Part shown: positions 32,661 through 42,579 of the stretch, piece by piece
How the letters are laid out: every line of letters begins with the position of its first letter
How positions within the stretch are numbered: the first letter of the stretch is position 1
Notes under the pieces: generated by a model
What the model was told of the DNA's origin: nothing
The model's input: the letters and a program-made list of their open reading frames with translations, nothing else
Databases searched by the model: none
Source: Arthrobacter sp. zg-Y844
Lineage (GTDB): Bacteria > Actinomycetota > Actinomycetes > Actinomycetales > Micrococcaceae
NCBI RefSeq assembly: GCF_024385465.1
Contig: NZ_JANFLS010000003.1
Span: forward strand, 62,001 to 126,000
Direction of reading: 5' to 3'
Length of the DNA: 64,000 nt
Position numbers and translations under genes: made by a program

Positions 32661-34790
32661 ATGTATGCAGGGATAGTGAAGAACGCCAAGACGGCGTGGG
32701 TCACGCTGCTGATCGGGGTGGCCGTCATCATCGGCCTGTTCGCCCTGCCGGCACAGGAAAACGACGCCACCGACGTGGGCGGACTGAATGACAAGTACCA
32801 GTCCGCACAGGTCGCCGATCTGCTCCAGGAGTTCCCTGACGCGCAGGAATCCTCCGCCATTGTGGTGGTTTCCCGCGAGGACGGCGGTCCGCTGACGGAC
32901 GCGGATACTGCCGGCATCGCCGGGATCAACGCAGCCGCCACGGAGGTCGGGGCCTCGGGCCCGCCGCCGCAGGTTCCGCCGGTGGTTTCCGAGAACCGGC
33001 TGGTCGCAATTGTTCCGCTGACGCTGCAGGCAGCCGCCGACGACGGCGACGCCGTCTCTGCCGAGGTCGAAGAGCTCCGGACGGCCGTTTCCGATGCCGC
33101 CCCGGAGGGCGTTAAGGCAGAGCTGACCGGCGGGGCGGCGTTCAGCGCCGATCTGGCCGGAGTGTTCTCCGGCGCCAACTTTGTGCTCCTGACCGTCACC
33201 GCCGGCGTCGTCGCCGTGCTGCTTTTGATCACCTACCGTTCCCCGTGGCTCTGGATCGTGCCGCTGGCGATTGTCGGCGCCATCGAACAGCTGGCAGCCA
33301 AGGTAGTGGACCTGCTGGCCCCGGCCACGGGAATCACCGTGGATCCGTCCGCCGTAGGCATTACCAGCGTCCTGGTCTTCGGTGCCGCCACGAACTATGC
33401 CCTGCTGCTCATTGCCCGGTACCGGGAGGAGCTGCGCGTCCACGACTCGGTGTACGAGGCCATGCGCAAAGCCCTGACCCGTACCCGCGAAGCGATCATT
33501 GCCAGCGGCGGCACCGTCATCCTGGCCCTGCTCACCCTGCTGTTCGCCGATACCCAGAGCTACCGCGGCCTCGGGTTCTCGGCAGCCATCGGCATTGTCC
33601 TGGCCATCTTCAGCGCATTGTTCCTGCTGCCGGTGGCCCTGGTGCTGCTGGGGCGCAAACTGTTCTGGCCCTTTGTGCCCAAGGTCGGGGACCCGGCCAA
33701 GGAAGGCAAGTTCTGGGGCCGCCTCGGTGAAGCCACCGCACGCCGGCCCAAGACCATTGCCGGCACTGCCGTCCTGGTACTGCTGGCCCTGGGCAGCGCC
33801 CTGTTCACCCTGCAGATCGGCCTGAGCGAAAACGAGCAGTTCCGGGACAAGCCTCAGGCGGTCACCGCCGCGGAGACGCTTTCCGAAGGTTTCCCGGCCG
33901 GCTCATCCTCACCGGTCACCGTCCTGGTGGATACCGATTCAGCGGATGACGCCGTCGCGCAGCTCTCGGGCATCGAAGGCGTCACCGCAGCCACCCCCGG
34001 CACCGAGCATGACGGACGTACCCGGGTGGAACTGGTCACCGGATACGAGGCCGGCACCGACGAAGCCAACACCTTCATCACCGACCTGCGGAACGACCTG
34101 GCCGGTGAGGACTATGAGGCACTGGTAGGCGGCGAGGCGGCCGAACGGGTGGACCAGCTGGCAGCGAACCAGCACGACACCGTCCTGGTGGGCACCTCCG
34201 TGATCGCCCTGGTGTTCCTTGTGCTGATGATCCTGCTGCGTTCCCTGGTGGCGCCGGTGCTGCTGGTTGCCTCCGTGCTGCTGACGTTCCTGGCCGCAAC
34301 CGGTCTCAGCTGGTTGCTGTTCGAGAACGTGCTGGATTTCCCGGCCATGGACGTGCAGACACTGCTCTACTCGTTCCTGTTCCTGGTGGCCCTGGGTGTG
34401 GACTACAACATCTTCCTGACCACCCGCGCCCGGGAGAACGCAGCGACCATGGGCACCAAGCAGGGGATGCTGGCGGCACTGCGCTCCACCGGCGGCGTGA
34501 TCACCAGCGCCGGCATCCTGCTGGCGGCCGTCTTTGCGGTCCTCGGCGTCCTGCCGCTGGTGACCCTGACCCAGGTGGGCATCATCGTGGCCATCGGCGT
34601 CCTGTTCGACACGCTGCTGGTGCGGACCGTCGTGGTCCCGGCCCTAACCTTTGTCCTCGGCGACAAGTTCTGGTGGCCGTCCAACCCCGCGGGTAAAGAC
34701 GGACACCACGGACGCCACGAGGCTGAGCCCCAGCAGGATCCAGCGGGCGACGGTCAGCGTGCCGGCCAGGGCGGCATCTCCGCTCGATAG
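32661..34790 (+). CDS. MMPL-family RND transporter
   Basis: This is a 709-residue membrane exporter with the RND-like plan. Helix 1 (TAWVTLLIGVAVIIGLFAL) is followed by an extracytoplasmic domain to about 170, a block of five helices (about 175-345), a second extracytoplasmic domain and a final helix block (about 525-680). The family exports lipids, peptides or drugs. I chose ATG at 32661 with GGAGAAG upstream rather than TTG at 32649. The familiar end GDKFWWPSNPAG is followed by about 30 hydrophilic residues (34690-34790) that lie antisense to the next gene, suggesting a lost stop codon. Regulated by the divergent MarR gene. Confidence 0.92.
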   Translation: MYAGIVKNAKTAWVTLLIGVAVIIGLFALPAQENDATDVGGLNDKYQSAQVADLLQEFPDAQESSAIVVVSREDGGPLTDADTAGIAGINAAATEVGASGPPPQVPPVVSENRLVAIVPLTLQAAADDGDAVSAEVEELRTAVSDAAPEGVKAELTGGAAFSADLAGVFSGANFVLLTVTAGVVAVLLLITYRSPWLWIVPLAIVGAIEQLAAKVVDLLAPATGITVDPSAVGITSVLVFGAATNYALLLIARYREELRVHDSVYEAMRKALTRTREAIIASGGTVILALLTLLFADTQSYRGLGFSAAIGIVLAIFSALFLLPVALVLLGRKLFWPFVPKVGDPAKEGKFWGRLGEATARRPKTIAGTAVLVLLALGSALFTLQIGLSENEQFRDKPQAVTAAETLSEGFPAGSSSPVTVLVDTDSADDAVAQLSGIEGVTAATPGTEHDGRTRVELVTGYEAGTDEANTFITDLRNDLAGEDYEALVGGEAAERVDQLAANQHDTVLVGTSVIALVFLVLMILLRSLVAPVLLVASVLLTFLAATGLSWLLFENVLDFPAMDVQTLLYSFLFLVALGVDYNIFLTTRARENAATMGTKQGMLAALRSTGGVITSAGILLAAVFAVLGVLPLVTLTQVGIIVAIGVLFDTLLVRTVVVPALTFVLGDKFWWPSNPAGKDGHHGRHEAEPQQDPAGDGQRAGQGGISAR

Positions 34791-35282
34791 TTCGACCGCA
34801 CCGAGGGCATTGTCAATGGCAATGTTCTCCCATAGGTCGGCCACCACAAAGAGGATCGGCGCACTGAAGAGCACCCAGCGCAACGCCCGGCGCTGGGTGT
34901 TCAGTCCGATGATCAATAGCCAGGTCAGGCCGAAGATCAGCGGAAAGAGCGTCCCGGCCGTCTTGTGCACGTAACTGAGCCGGCCCAGCGCCTCCTCGTC
35001 CATGGCGCTGCGCAGGGCGGCCAGATGGTCTTCGCCGTAGCCGAACACCATGGAATCGGGCATGGACAGGCCGTCCGCCAGCTGGGACAACTGGCCCGGC
35101 ACCATGAGGTGCAGGTACCAGAACAGGAACAGCGTTGCCACCACGCCCGCAATGACAAGCAGCCCCGGACTGCTCTTGCCCTGCGGCCCGGCGGGCATAC
35201 CTGCTGGTCCCGGGCCGCCCGGGCGGGGCTGTCCGGCTTGGAGTCCGTGTTTGGCGGCGCGCTGCGCGGCGGTTTTTCCCAT
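34644..35282 (-). CDS. Multi-spanning membrane protein of unknown function
   Basis: This is a 212-residue protein. A Pro/Gly-rich cytoplasmic start of about 38 residues is followed by helix 1 (GLLVIAGVVATLFLFWYLHLM), an outside loop of about 50 residues, then three helices (FPLIFGLTWLLIIGLN; WVLFSAPILFVVADLWENIAI; VARWILLGLSLVASVVSVF). The start is ATG at 35282 with no obvious ribosome site; a leaderless transcript is possible. Its last 147 bases overlap the convergent MMPL gene on the opposite strand. I do not recognise the family. Confidence 0.8.
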   Translation of the reverse strand: MGKTAAQRAAKHGLQAGQPRPGGPGPAGMPAGPQGKSSPGLLVIAGVVATLFLFWYLHLMVPGQLSQLADGLSMPDSMVFGYGEDHLAALRSAMDEEALGRLSYVHKTAGTLFPLIFGLTWLLIIGLNTQRRALRWVLFSAPILFVVADLWENIAIDNALGAVELSSGDAALAGTLTVARWILLGLSLVASVVSVFTRGVGRPPELVAEDKG

Positions 35283-35373
35283 AGATACAGTATGGCCGCA
35301 CCGGCCCCGCACCAGGATGAGCCGCCCCGTGTGCGCCTGTCCGGAGCGGCGGCGGACGGCTACGCTGGGGGCT

Positions 35374-36177
35374 ATGAGTGCCGTTGCATCCCCCGAAGAC
35401 TTCGACCTCGCCGCCGAGCTGGTGCAGGAGGCCGGGCAGCTTGCCCTGCGCATGCGCTCGGAAGGGCTGACCGCCAGCGAGAAGACCTCGGTGTCCGACG
35501 TCGTAACCGCCGCGGACCGCGAGGCCGAAGCCCTGGTGGTAAACCGGCTGCGGCAGCTGCGTCCGGACGACGGGATTGTGGGGGAGGAGGGCGCCAGCCA
35601 CCAGGGCACCTCCGGCCGGTCCTGGGTCATCGACCCGGTGGACGGAACCTACAACTTCTTCGCCGGGTCCACGTACTGGTGCTCGGCCATCGCCCTCCGG
35701 TCCGAACCCGGTCCGCACGACTCTCCCGGAGATCCGGATGTCCTGCTCGGCGCCATCTACCAGCCGCAGGAAGACCGGCTGTGGATCGGCGGGAAGGGGT
35801 TCCCGGCCATGCTCAACGGATCCGTTATTGTTCCACCCGACGACGAACCGCTGGACCGCCTGTCCGCGGGAACCTATATCCACCCCACCTGGCTGCTGCG
35901 CCCCGAGGTGACCGGTCCCTGGACTGCGGCGGCCTCTCGGGCCGCAACCATCCGGATGATGGGGTCCGGCTCCTGCGACCTGGCCCGCGTAGCCACCGGC
36001 CAGTCCGGCGCCTGGTTCCAGCACAGCTGCCCGGAATGGGACTGGCTGCCGGGCAAGGCCATAGTCCGAGCCGCCGGCGGCAGCACCGCCGTCGTCGAAG
36101 TCCACGGCTTCCGCTGGCACATTGCCGGCACCGCCACCGCCGTCCGCGAGATCCACGCAGCCCTCACCTCCGGCTGA
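35374..36177 (+). CDS. Inositol monophosphatase-family phosphatase
   Basis: This is a 267-residue Mg2+-dependent phosphatase. The metal-binding motifs are in order: the first glutamates in GEEGASH, the D-P-x-D-G-T motif as WVIDPVDGTYNFF, and the C-terminal W-D-x-x-x-G as EWDWLPGKAIVRAAGG. Members act on inositol phosphate, histidinol phosphate or similar small substrates; which one cannot be decided here. I chose ATG at 35374 because the family sequence starts there, although the frame is open 324 bases further upstream. It lies alone between a membrane-protein gene and the UvrD-type helicase. Confidence 0.92.
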   Translation: MSAVASPEDFDLAAELVQEAGQLALRMRSEGLTASEKTSVSDVVTAADREAEALVVNRLRQLRPDDGIVGEEGASHQGTSGRSWVIDPVDGTYNFFAGSTYWCSAIALRSEPGPHDSPGDPDVLLGAIYQPQEDRLWIGGKGFPAMLNGSVIVPPDDEPLDRLSAGTYIHPTWLLRPEVTGPWTAAASRAATIRMMGSGSCDLARVATGQSGAWFQHSCPEWDWLPGKAIVRAAGGSTAVVEVHGFRWHIAGTATAVREIHAALTSG

Positions 36178-36264
36178 CCGGTTCGGCCCGGGACGCTCCC
36201 GCCGGAGCGGACGGTTTGGACGCTCACCGGAATGTCGGCCGCAGCGCCTAGACTTAAAGCCATC

Positions 36265-38715
36265 ATGGACTATCTCTTTGATCCACTCTTTCCCGCACCC
36301 CGCAAAGCTGAACCGGCGCCTGCCGCAAAGGCGCCGCATTCCGGCACCGAGCGAAGGGGCTCCTCCTACGCGGATGAAAGCCGGGCCGCGGACCTGCTGC
36401 AGGGGTTGAATCCCCAGCAGGAGGAAGCGGTGAAGCATGCCGGTTCCCCGCTGCTGATCGTGGCCGGCGCCGGCTCGGGCAAGACCCGTGTGCTCAGCCA
36501 CCGGATCGCCTACCTGCTCGCCACCGGGCGGTCCAACCCGGGCCAGATCCTCGCCATCACCTTCACCAACAAGGCCGCCGCTGAAATGCGCGAGCGGATC
36601 GAAAACCTGGTGGGCGGCGTCGCGAAGACCATGTGGATCTCCACCTTCCATTCCTCGTGCGTGCGGATCCTGCGCCGGGAAGCCAAGACCGTGGGGATGA
36701 ACTCGAACTTCTCCATCTACGACTCGGCGGATTCGCTGCGCCTGATCACGCTGGTGGCCAAGGGGCTGGACCTGGACCCGAAGCGCTTCACGCCCAAGTC
36801 GATCATGAACAAGATCTCCGCCCTGAAGAACGAACTCATTGACGAAGAGTCCTATGCGGAATCGGCCAACTACTCCGATCCCTTCGAGCAGGCCGTCGCA
36901 GACGTCTACAAGGGTTACGCGCAGCGGATGCGCCAGGCCAACGCCATGGACTTCGACGACCTGATCGCGCAGACCGTGTTTATGTTCCGCGCGTTCCCCG
37001 GTGTCGCCGAGTACTACCGGCGGCGCTTCCGGCACATCCTGGTGGACGAGTACCAGGACACCAACCACGCGCAGTACGCCCTGGTCCGCGAACTGGTGGG
37101 CAGCGACGACGAGACGCTGGACGTACCGCCGGCCGAACTCACCGTGGTGGGCGACTCCGACCAGTCCATTTACGCCTTCCGCGGCGCCGATGTCCGCAAC
37201 ATCAATGACTTCGAAAAGGACTACCCGAGCGCGCGGACCATCCTGCTCGAGCAGAACTACCGCTCCACGCAGACCATCCTCAACGCCGCCAACGCAGTCA
37301 TCTCCCGGAACCCCAACCGCCCCGAAAAACGGCTGTGGACCGCGGAGGGCGACGGCGAAAAGATCATCGGCTACGTGGGCGAAAACGAGCACGAGGAAGC
37401 CCGCTTCATCGCGGAGGAGATCGACCGCCTGCAGGACGAGGAAAACCTGCGCCCCGGCGACGTCGCCGTCTTCTACCGCACCAATGCCCAGTCCCGCTCC
37501 TTGGAAGACGTCCTGGTGCGGGTGGGCCTGCCTTACAAGGTGGTCGGCGGCACCCGGTTCTACGAACGCAAGGAAATCAAGGACGCGCTGGCCTACCTGC
37601 GCGTGCTGGTGAACTCGGACGACGTCGTAAACCTGCGCAGGATCCTCAACGAACCCAAGCGGGGCATCGGCGACCGTGCCGAGTACTCCGTGGCCGCGCT
37701 GGCCGAACGCGAGCGGATCTCCTTCATGGCAGCCCTGCGGCGTGCCGAGGAGGCTCCGGGCCTGGCCACCCGGTCACTCAATTCCATTAACGGCTTCGTC
37801 AAGCTGATCGACGACCTCGCCGAGGTGGCGAGCGGATCCGGCGCGTCCGCCGCCCTGGAAGCCGTGCTCGAACAGACCGGCTACCTCGCCCAGCTGCGCT
37901 CCAGCAACGACCCGCAGGACGAATCCCGGGTGGAGAACCTGGCCGAACTGGTGGCAGTGGTCCGTGAATATGAGCGGGACAATCCAGAGGGTTCGCTCGG
38001 CGAGTTCCTGGAGCAGGTCTCCCTGGTGGCAGACGCCGATTCCATCCCCGATGCCCCCGGGGGCTCGGCGGAGGAAGTCGCGGCCGCCGTCGAGGAATCC
38101 CGCCGCCAGGGTGTGGTGACCCTGATGACCCTGCACACCGCCAAGGGGCTGGAATTCCCGGTGGTCTTCCTCACCGGCATGGAGCAGGGCCTGTTCCCGC
38201 ACCAGCGTTCGGCCACTGACCCGGCCGAACTGGCCGAGGAACGGCGGCTGGCCTACGTGGGACTGACCCGGGCACGGCAGCGCCTGTACCTGACCCGGTC
38301 CGAGGTCCGCAGCATGTGGGGCCAGAGCCAGTACAACCCGGCCAGCCAGTTTGTGGGTGAAGTGCCGCCCGAGCTGATTGAGTGGAAGCGCGAGGGCATG
38401 GACCGTCCCACCTGGGGCGGCGGCGGCAGCATCACCTCGAGCCGCTACGGCGGATCCTCCTGGGGCGCCGGAGCGGCGAGCGGCACCGGCGGCAGCACCG
38501 CCAACTCGCCCGTAGCCAAGGCCATCGGGCGCGTGCAGCCGCAGAAGGAAGTGGTGTCCGTGTCGGCAGGCGACAGGGTCAACCACACCTCCTTCGGCTC
38601 CGGCACTGTGCTGGCGGTGGAAGGCGCAGGGGACAAGACGGTGGCGAAGGTGAAATTCGACGTCGGCGAAAAACGCCTGCTGCTGCGTTACGCGCCGCTC
38701 ACCAAAGAGAGCTGA
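36265..38715 (+). CDS. pcrA: ATP-dependent DNA helicase, PcrA/UvrD type
   Basis: This is an 816-residue superfamily-1 helicase. The Q-motif region LNPQQEEAVKH is followed by Walker A AGAGSGKT, the motif Ia block TFTNKAAAEMRER, Walker B VDEYQDTN, the QSIYAFRGAD motif, and the C-terminal ATPase motifs TLHTAKGLEFPVVFL and VGLTRARQRLYL. A small C-terminal beta domain (from about 755: GDRVNHTSFGSGTV) resembles the Tudor-like domain that binds RNA polymerase in PcrA. It works in excision repair and replication/transcription conflicts. I chose ATG at 36265; a TAGACT -10-like box lies ten bases upstream, so the message may be nearly leaderless. Monocistronic. Confidence 0.96.
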   Translation: MDYLFDPLFPAPRKAEPAPAAKAPHSGTERRGSSYADESRAADLLQGLNPQQEEAVKHAGSPLLIVAGAGSGKTRVLSHRIAYLLATGRSNPGQILAITFTNKAAAEMRERIENLVGGVAKTMWISTFHSSCVRILRREAKTVGMNSNFSIYDSADSLRLITLVAKGLDLDPKRFTPKSIMNKISALKNELIDEESYAESANYSDPFEQAVADVYKGYAQRMRQANAMDFDDLIAQTVFMFRAFPGVAEYYRRRFRHILVDEYQDTNHAQYALVRELVGSDDETLDVPPAELTVVGDSDQSIYAFRGADVRNINDFEKDYPSARTILLEQNYRSTQTILNAANAVISRNPNRPEKRLWTAEGDGEKIIGYVGENEHEEARFIAEEIDRLQDEENLRPGDVAVFYRTNAQSRSLEDVLVRVGLPYKVVGGTRFYERKEIKDALAYLRVLVNSDDVVNLRRILNEPKRGIGDRAEYSVAALAERERISFMAALRRAEEAPGLATRSLNSINGFVKLIDDLAEVASGSGASAALEAVLEQTGYLAQLRSSNDPQDESRVENLAELVAVVREYERDNPEGSLGEFLEQVSLVADADSIPDAPGGSAEEVAAAVEESRRQGVVTLMTLHTAKGLEFPVVFLTGMEQGLFPHQRSATDPAELAEERRLAYVGLTRARQRLYLTRSEVRSMWGQSQYNPASQFVGEVPPELIEWKREGMDRPTWGGGGSITSSRYGGSSWGAGAASGTGGSTANSPVAKAIGRVQPQKEVVSVSAGDRVNHTSFGSGTVLAVEGAGDKTVAKVKFDVGEKRLLLRYAPLTKES

Positions 38716-38816
38716 GCGGGGACGTTTTCATAACTCAGGCCGGGCATTTTCTACAAACGATAGAACTGTGTGCTTTATCACTAAAGGGGTAGTCTGGGAT
38801 CGGCGTTCTGCCCCAA

Positions 38817-38842
38817 GGGACTAAAGTTCCTCGTGGGGCAGA
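38817..38842 (+). other. Structured leader (hairpin) of sucC
   Basis: TCTGCCCC (38817-38824) pairs with GGGGCAGA (38835-38842), and the inner AGGGAC pairs with GTTCCT around a TAAA loop. It lies 76 bases before the sucC start, downstream of a probable promoter (TAGTCT near 38790), so it would be part of the leader RNA. Unlike a terminator it has no T-run. Confidence 0.5.
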
Positions 38843-38917
38843 CCGGCCGGATGCATCTGCTCTGCGATCGCCAGATCGCATGTAAACCCCTACTTCGACG
38901 TAGAAGGACACTAGCCC

Positions 38918-40087
38918 GTGGACCTGTTTGAATATCAGGCGCGCGATATGTTTGAGGCGCACGGAGTACCCGTGCTCGCCGGAATCGTGGCGCACACCCC
39001 TGAAGAAGCCAAAGCTGCTGCTGAGAAGATCGGCGGCGTTGTAGTCGTCAAGGCGCAGGTCAAGGTTGGTGGCCGAGGCAAGGCCGGCGGCGTGAAGGTT
39101 GCCAAGACCGCCGATGAAGCTTTCGAGCACGCATCCAACATCCTCGGCATGGACATCAAGGGCCACACCGTTAACACGGTGATGATCGCCCAGGGTGCCG
39201 ACATCGCCGAGGAATACTACTTCTCGGTCCTGCTGGACCGCGCAAACCGCAACTACCTGGCCATGTGCTCGGTTGAGGGCGGCATGGAGATCGAGCAGCT
39301 GGCCGTGGAGCGTCCCGACGCACTCGCCCGCATTGCCGTCGATCCCGCCGTCGGCATCGACTCCGCCAAGGCCGCCGAGATCGTCGACGCCGCCGGGTTC
39401 GCCCCCGAGCTGCGCGAGGGCGTTATGAACGCCATCATCAAGCTGTGGGATGTCTTCACCAAGGAAGACGCCACCCTCGTCGAGGTCAACCCGCTGGTGA
39501 AGACCGGCAGCGGTGAGATCCTGGCCCTCGACGGCAAGGTCACCCTGGACGAAAACGCCGACTTCCGCCAGCCCGGCCACGCCGCGCTGGAAGACAAGGA
39601 CGCTGCGGATCCGCTCGAGGCCAAGGCCAAGGAAAACGACCTTAACTACGTCAAGCTCGACGGCGCAGTGGGCATCATCGGCAACGGTGCAGGCCTGGTT
39701 ATGTCCACGCTCGACGTCGTTGCCTACGCCGGCGAAAAGCACGGCAACGTGAAGCCCGCGAACTTCCTGGACATCGGCGGCGGCGCCTCCGCCTCCGTCA
39801 TGGCCGCCGGCCTGGACGTCATCCTGAATGACTCCCAGGTCAAGTCCGTGTTCGTGAATGTCTTCGGCGGAATCACCGCCTGTGACGCCGTGGCCAACGG
39901 CATCGTCAAGGCCCTGGAAATCCTGGGCGACGAAGCCAACAAGCCGCTGGTTGTCCGTCTCGACGGCAACAACGTCGAGGAAGGCCGCCGCATCCTTGCC
40001 GAGGCCAACCACCCGCTGGTCACCCTGGCCACCACCATGGACGAAGGCGCCGACAAGGCCGCCGAGCTCGCTTACGCTGCTCGCTAA
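38918..40087 (+). CDS. sucC: Succinyl-CoA ligase, ADP/GDP-forming, beta subunit
   Basis: This is a 389-residue subunit of the TCA-cycle enzyme that makes ATP or GTP from succinyl-CoA. It has the ATP-grasp fold: [19 protein letters not shown] at the start, the nucleotide-binding [16 protein letters not shown] segment near residues 46-61, the VEVNPLV metal-binding motif, and the C-terminal phosphate/CoA-interface [15 protein letters not shown]. Length is normal. The start is GTG at 38918 with AAGGA ten bases ahead. sucD follows after 36 bases in the same operon. Confidence 0.98.
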   Translation: MDLFEYQARDMFEAHGVPVLAGIVAHTPEEAKAAAEKIGGVVVVKAQVKVGGRGKAGGVKVAKTADEAFEHASNILGMDIKGHTVNTVMIAQGADIAEEYYFSVLLDRANRNYLAMCSVEGGMEIEQLAVERPDALARIAVDPAVGIDSAKAAEIVDAAGFAPELREGVMNAIIKLWDVFTKEDATLVEVNPLVKTGSGEILALDGKVTLDENADFRQPGHAALEDKDAADPLEAKAKENDLNYVKLDGAVGIIGNGAGLVMSTLDVVAYAGEKHGNVKPANFLDIGGGASASVMAAGLDVILNDSQVKSVFVNVFGGITACDAVANGIVKALEILGDEANKPLVVRLDGNNVEEGRRILAEANHPLVTLATTMDEGADKAAELAYAAR

Positions 40088-40123
40088 CTGAGCCTGTCGA
40101 AACCTAGAAGAGAGAACCCACCT

Positions 40124-41026
40124 ATGTCTATCTACTTGAACAAGGACTCCAAGGTCATCGTTCAGGGCATCACCGGCGGCGAAGGCACCAAGCACACCGC
40201 CCTGATGCTCAAGGCCGGCACCCAGGTTGTCGGCGGCGTGAACGCCCGCAAGGCAGGCACCACCGTCACCCACGGCGACGTTGAACTGCCCGTCTTCGGC
40301 ACCGTTGCCGAGGCCATCGACAAGACCGACGCCGACGTCTCCATCGTCTTCGTGCCGCCGGCCTTCACCAAGGACGCCGTGATGGAAGCGATCGACGCCG
40401 GCATCAGCCTCGTCGTCGTCATCACCGAAGGCGTCCCGGTGCAGGATTCCGCCGAGTTCTGGGCCCACGCCCAGTCCAAGGTGGACGCTGACGGCAACCA
40501 GGTCACCCGCATCATCGGCCCGAACTGCCCCGGCATCATCACCCCCGGCGAAGCGCTGGTAGGCATCACGCCCGCCAACATCACCGGCAAGGGTCCCATC
40601 GGCCTGGTCTCCAAGTCCGGCACCCTGACCTACCAGATGATGTACGAGCTGCGTGACCTTGGCTTCTCCACCGCCATCGGCATCGGCGGCGACCCGGTCA
40701 TCGGCACCACCCACATCGATGCACTGGCTGCCTTCGAAGCGGATCCCGAAACCAAGGCCATCGTGATGATCGGCGAAATCGGCGGCGATGCCGAAGAGCG
40801 TGCCGCAGAGTTCATCAAGGCCAACGTCACGAAGCCGGTTGTCGGCTACGTGGCCGGCTTCACGGCTCCCGAAGGCAAGACCATGGGCCACGCCGGCGCC
40901 ATCGTCTCCGGCTCCGCCGGAACGGCACAGGCCAAGAAGGAAGCCCTCGAGGCCGCGGGCGTGAAGGTCGGCAAGACGCCGTCCGAGACCGCTACGCTGC
41001 TGCGCGAAGTTTACGCAGCCCTCTAG
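40124..41026 (+). CDS. sucD: Succinyl-CoA ligase alpha subunit
   Basis: This is a 300-residue subunit carrying the CoA-binding Rossmann domain ([15 protein letters not shown] near residues 10-24) and the active-site histidine that is transiently phosphorylated, in [10 protein letters not shown] near residue 255. [12 protein letters not shown] and [12 protein letters not shown] are further family blocks. It forms the enzyme with SucC. Start ATG at 40124 with AGAGAG upstream; a strong terminator follows 15 bases after the stop. Confidence 0.98.
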   Translation: MSIYLNKDSKVIVQGITGGEGTKHTALMLKAGTQVVGGVNARKAGTTVTHGDVELPVFGTVAEAIDKTDADVSIVFVPPAFTKDAVMEAIDAGISLVVVITEGVPVQDSAEFWAHAQSKVDADGNQVTRIIGPNCPGIITPGEALVGITPANITGKGPIGLVSKSGTLTYQMMYELRDLGFSTAIGIGGDPVIGTTHIDALAAFEADPETKAIVMIGEIGGDAEERAAEFIKANVTKPVVGYVAGFTAPEGKTMGHAGAIVSGSAGTAQAKKEALEAAGVKVGKTPSETATLLREVYAAL

Positions 41027-41041
41027 TTCAGTAACTGCACG

Positions 41042-41080
41042 CCCCCGTCCAACGGATTTTTCCGCGGGACGGGGGTTTTG
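41042..41080 (+). terminator. Rho-independent terminator of sucCD
   Basis: CCCCCGTCC (41042-41050) pairs with GGACGGGGG (41067-41075), followed by TTTTG. Confidence 0.92.
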
Positions 41081-41105
41081 TGCGTCGCAGCCAAGAAAGT
41101 CGCAA

Positions 41106-42515
41106 ATGTCCACCACAGTAACAGCCGGCCCCGACCGGGCTTCCAAGGCTTCCCCGCATAGACGGGCGCTTCGCCGTGCGTCCTGGATCGTCACCCTTGG
41201 CGGTTTCCTGTTCGGCTACGATACCGGCGTCATCAACGGCGCCCTGCCCTACATGGAAGACGATCTGGGCCTGACCCCCTTCACCGAAGGCCTGATCACC
41301 TCCAGCCTGCTCTTTGGCGCGGCATTTGGCGGGGCTATTTCCGGGAAGCTGACCGATCGGTTCGGCCGGCGCCGGATCCTGATGGGTCTCGCCGTCGTCT
41401 TCCTGATTGGAACCCTTGGCACCTCCCTGGCGCCAACGATCGCCGTGATGGTGCTGTCCCGGATTGTGCTCGGCCTGGCCGTGGGCGGCGCCTCGGCGCT
41501 GGTGCCCGTTTTCCTGGCCGAACTGGCACCGGCTGAACGCCGCGGCCAGATGGTCACCCGCGACCAGCTGATGATCGTCACCGGACAGCTGGTCGCATTT
41601 GTTGCCAACGCGGTGATCGGCAACATCTGGGGCGAAGACCAGGGGGTCTGGCGCTGGATGCTCGTGGTGGCCACGCTGCCGGCCATCGCCTTGTGGATCG
41701 GAATGAGCTTTGTTCCGGAAAGCCCGCGCTGGCTCGCCTCCAAGGGGCGTTTCGCCGAAACACTCGCGGCCCTCCGCCGCATCCGCAGCGAGGAGGACGC
41801 GCAGGCCGAACATGACGAGGTGCGTGGCCTGGCCGAGAAGGAATCGGCACAGGCAGGCACGTTGCGGGACTTCGCGGAACCCTGGCTGCTGCGGGTGCTG
41901 CTGATCGGCATGGGACTGTCCATCGTTCAGCAGATCACCGGCGTGAACGCGATTATGTACTACGGCACGCAGATCCTGGCCGACGCCGGTTTCGGTACCG
42001 AGGCGGCGCTCACCGCCAACATTGCCAACGGCGTGGTGTCCGTGGCAGCGGCTATCTTCGGTATCTGGCTGCTGGGCCGGGTCCGCCGTCGGCAAATGCT
42101 GATGACCGGACTGATCGGTACCGGGTCCTCGCTGCTGCTGATCGGGCTGGTATCCATCTTCGTTACCGAAGGCAGCGTACGCGGTTACATCATCTTGGCC
42201 CTGACGGTCACGTTCCTGGCCTTCCAGCAGGGCGCCGTTTCGCCGGTGACGTGGCTGATGCTCTCGGAAATCTTCCCGTTGAAGGTCCGCGGGCTGGGGA
42301 TCGGCCTGTCGGTCTTCGTGCAGTGGATGACCAACTTCGCCGTTGGCTTCTCCTTCCCGATCCTGATGGACGCCATCGGCATCTCTAAGACCTTCTTCAT
42401 CTTCGTGGTGCTGGGCCTGCTGGCGCTGGTATTTGTCCGCCGCTTCGTCCCGGAGACCCGGGGACAGAGCCTGGAGCAGGTGGAAGAACAGCTCCGGGTT
42501 GCCGGTACCAAATAG
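41106..42515 (+). CDS. MFS sugar porter (sugar:H+ symporter family)
   Basis: This is a 469-residue, 12-helix transporter of the sugar-porter subgroup. Hallmarks are GGFLFGYDTGVINGALPYM in helix 1, the D-R-x-G-R-R motif (DRFGRRRI), R-x-x-x-G signatures such as SRIVLGLAVGGAS, the PESPRWL motif after helix 6, QQITGVNAIMYY in helix 7, and the terminal PETRG. Xylose, galactose or inositol are typical cargoes of close relatives; the exact sugar is not readable. Start ATG at 41106. It is monocistronic and ends in a long shared terminator. Confidence 0.92.
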   Translation: MSTTVTAGPDRASKASPHRRALRRASWIVTLGGFLFGYDTGVINGALPYMEDDLGLTPFTEGLITSSLLFGAAFGGAISGKLTDRFGRRRILMGLAVVFLIGTLGTSLAPTIAVMVLSRIVLGLAVGGASALVPVFLAELAPAERRGQMVTRDQLMIVTGQLVAFVANAVIGNIWGEDQGVWRWMLVVATLPAIALWIGMSFVPESPRWLASKGRFAETLAALRRIRSEEDAQAEHDEVRGLAEKESAQAGTLRDFAEPWLLRVLLIGMGLSIVQQITGVNAIMYYGTQILADAGFGTEAALTANIANGVVSVAAAIFGIWLLGRVRRRQMLMTGLIGTGSSLLLIGLVSIFVTEGSVRGYIILALTVTFLAFQQGAVSPVTWLMLSEIFPLKVRGLGIGLSVFVQWMTNFAVGFSFPILMDAIGISKTFFIFVVLGLLALVFVRRFVPETRGQSLEQVEEQLRVAGTK

Positions 42516-42521
42516 GAACCC

Positions 42522-42570
42522 GCGCACAAAGAAGGGAACCTGCCGCCGGCAGGTTCCCTTCTTTGTGCGC
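42522..42570. terminator. Bidirectional terminator, 23-bp perfect stem
   Basis: Arms at 42522-42544 and 42548-42570 are perfectly complementary with a 3-base loop. It separates the convergent sugar porter and secreted hydrolase genes and contains A and T runs in the outer stem for both directions. Confidence 0.93.
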
Positions 42571-42579
42571 TAATCGACC

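Noticed and set aside
34813-37392. An 859-codon open frame on the minus strand covering several genes
   Set aside because: It lies antisense to the phosphatase and pcrA genes and in another frame of the membrane-protein gene, all of which show clear family motifs or membrane helices. No start signal or recognisable domain supports it.
38735-41194. An 819-codon open frame on the minus strand across sucC and sucD
   Set aside because: It is the antisense shadow of two unmistakable genes in high-GC DNA with strong third-position bias; its translation has no domain pattern.
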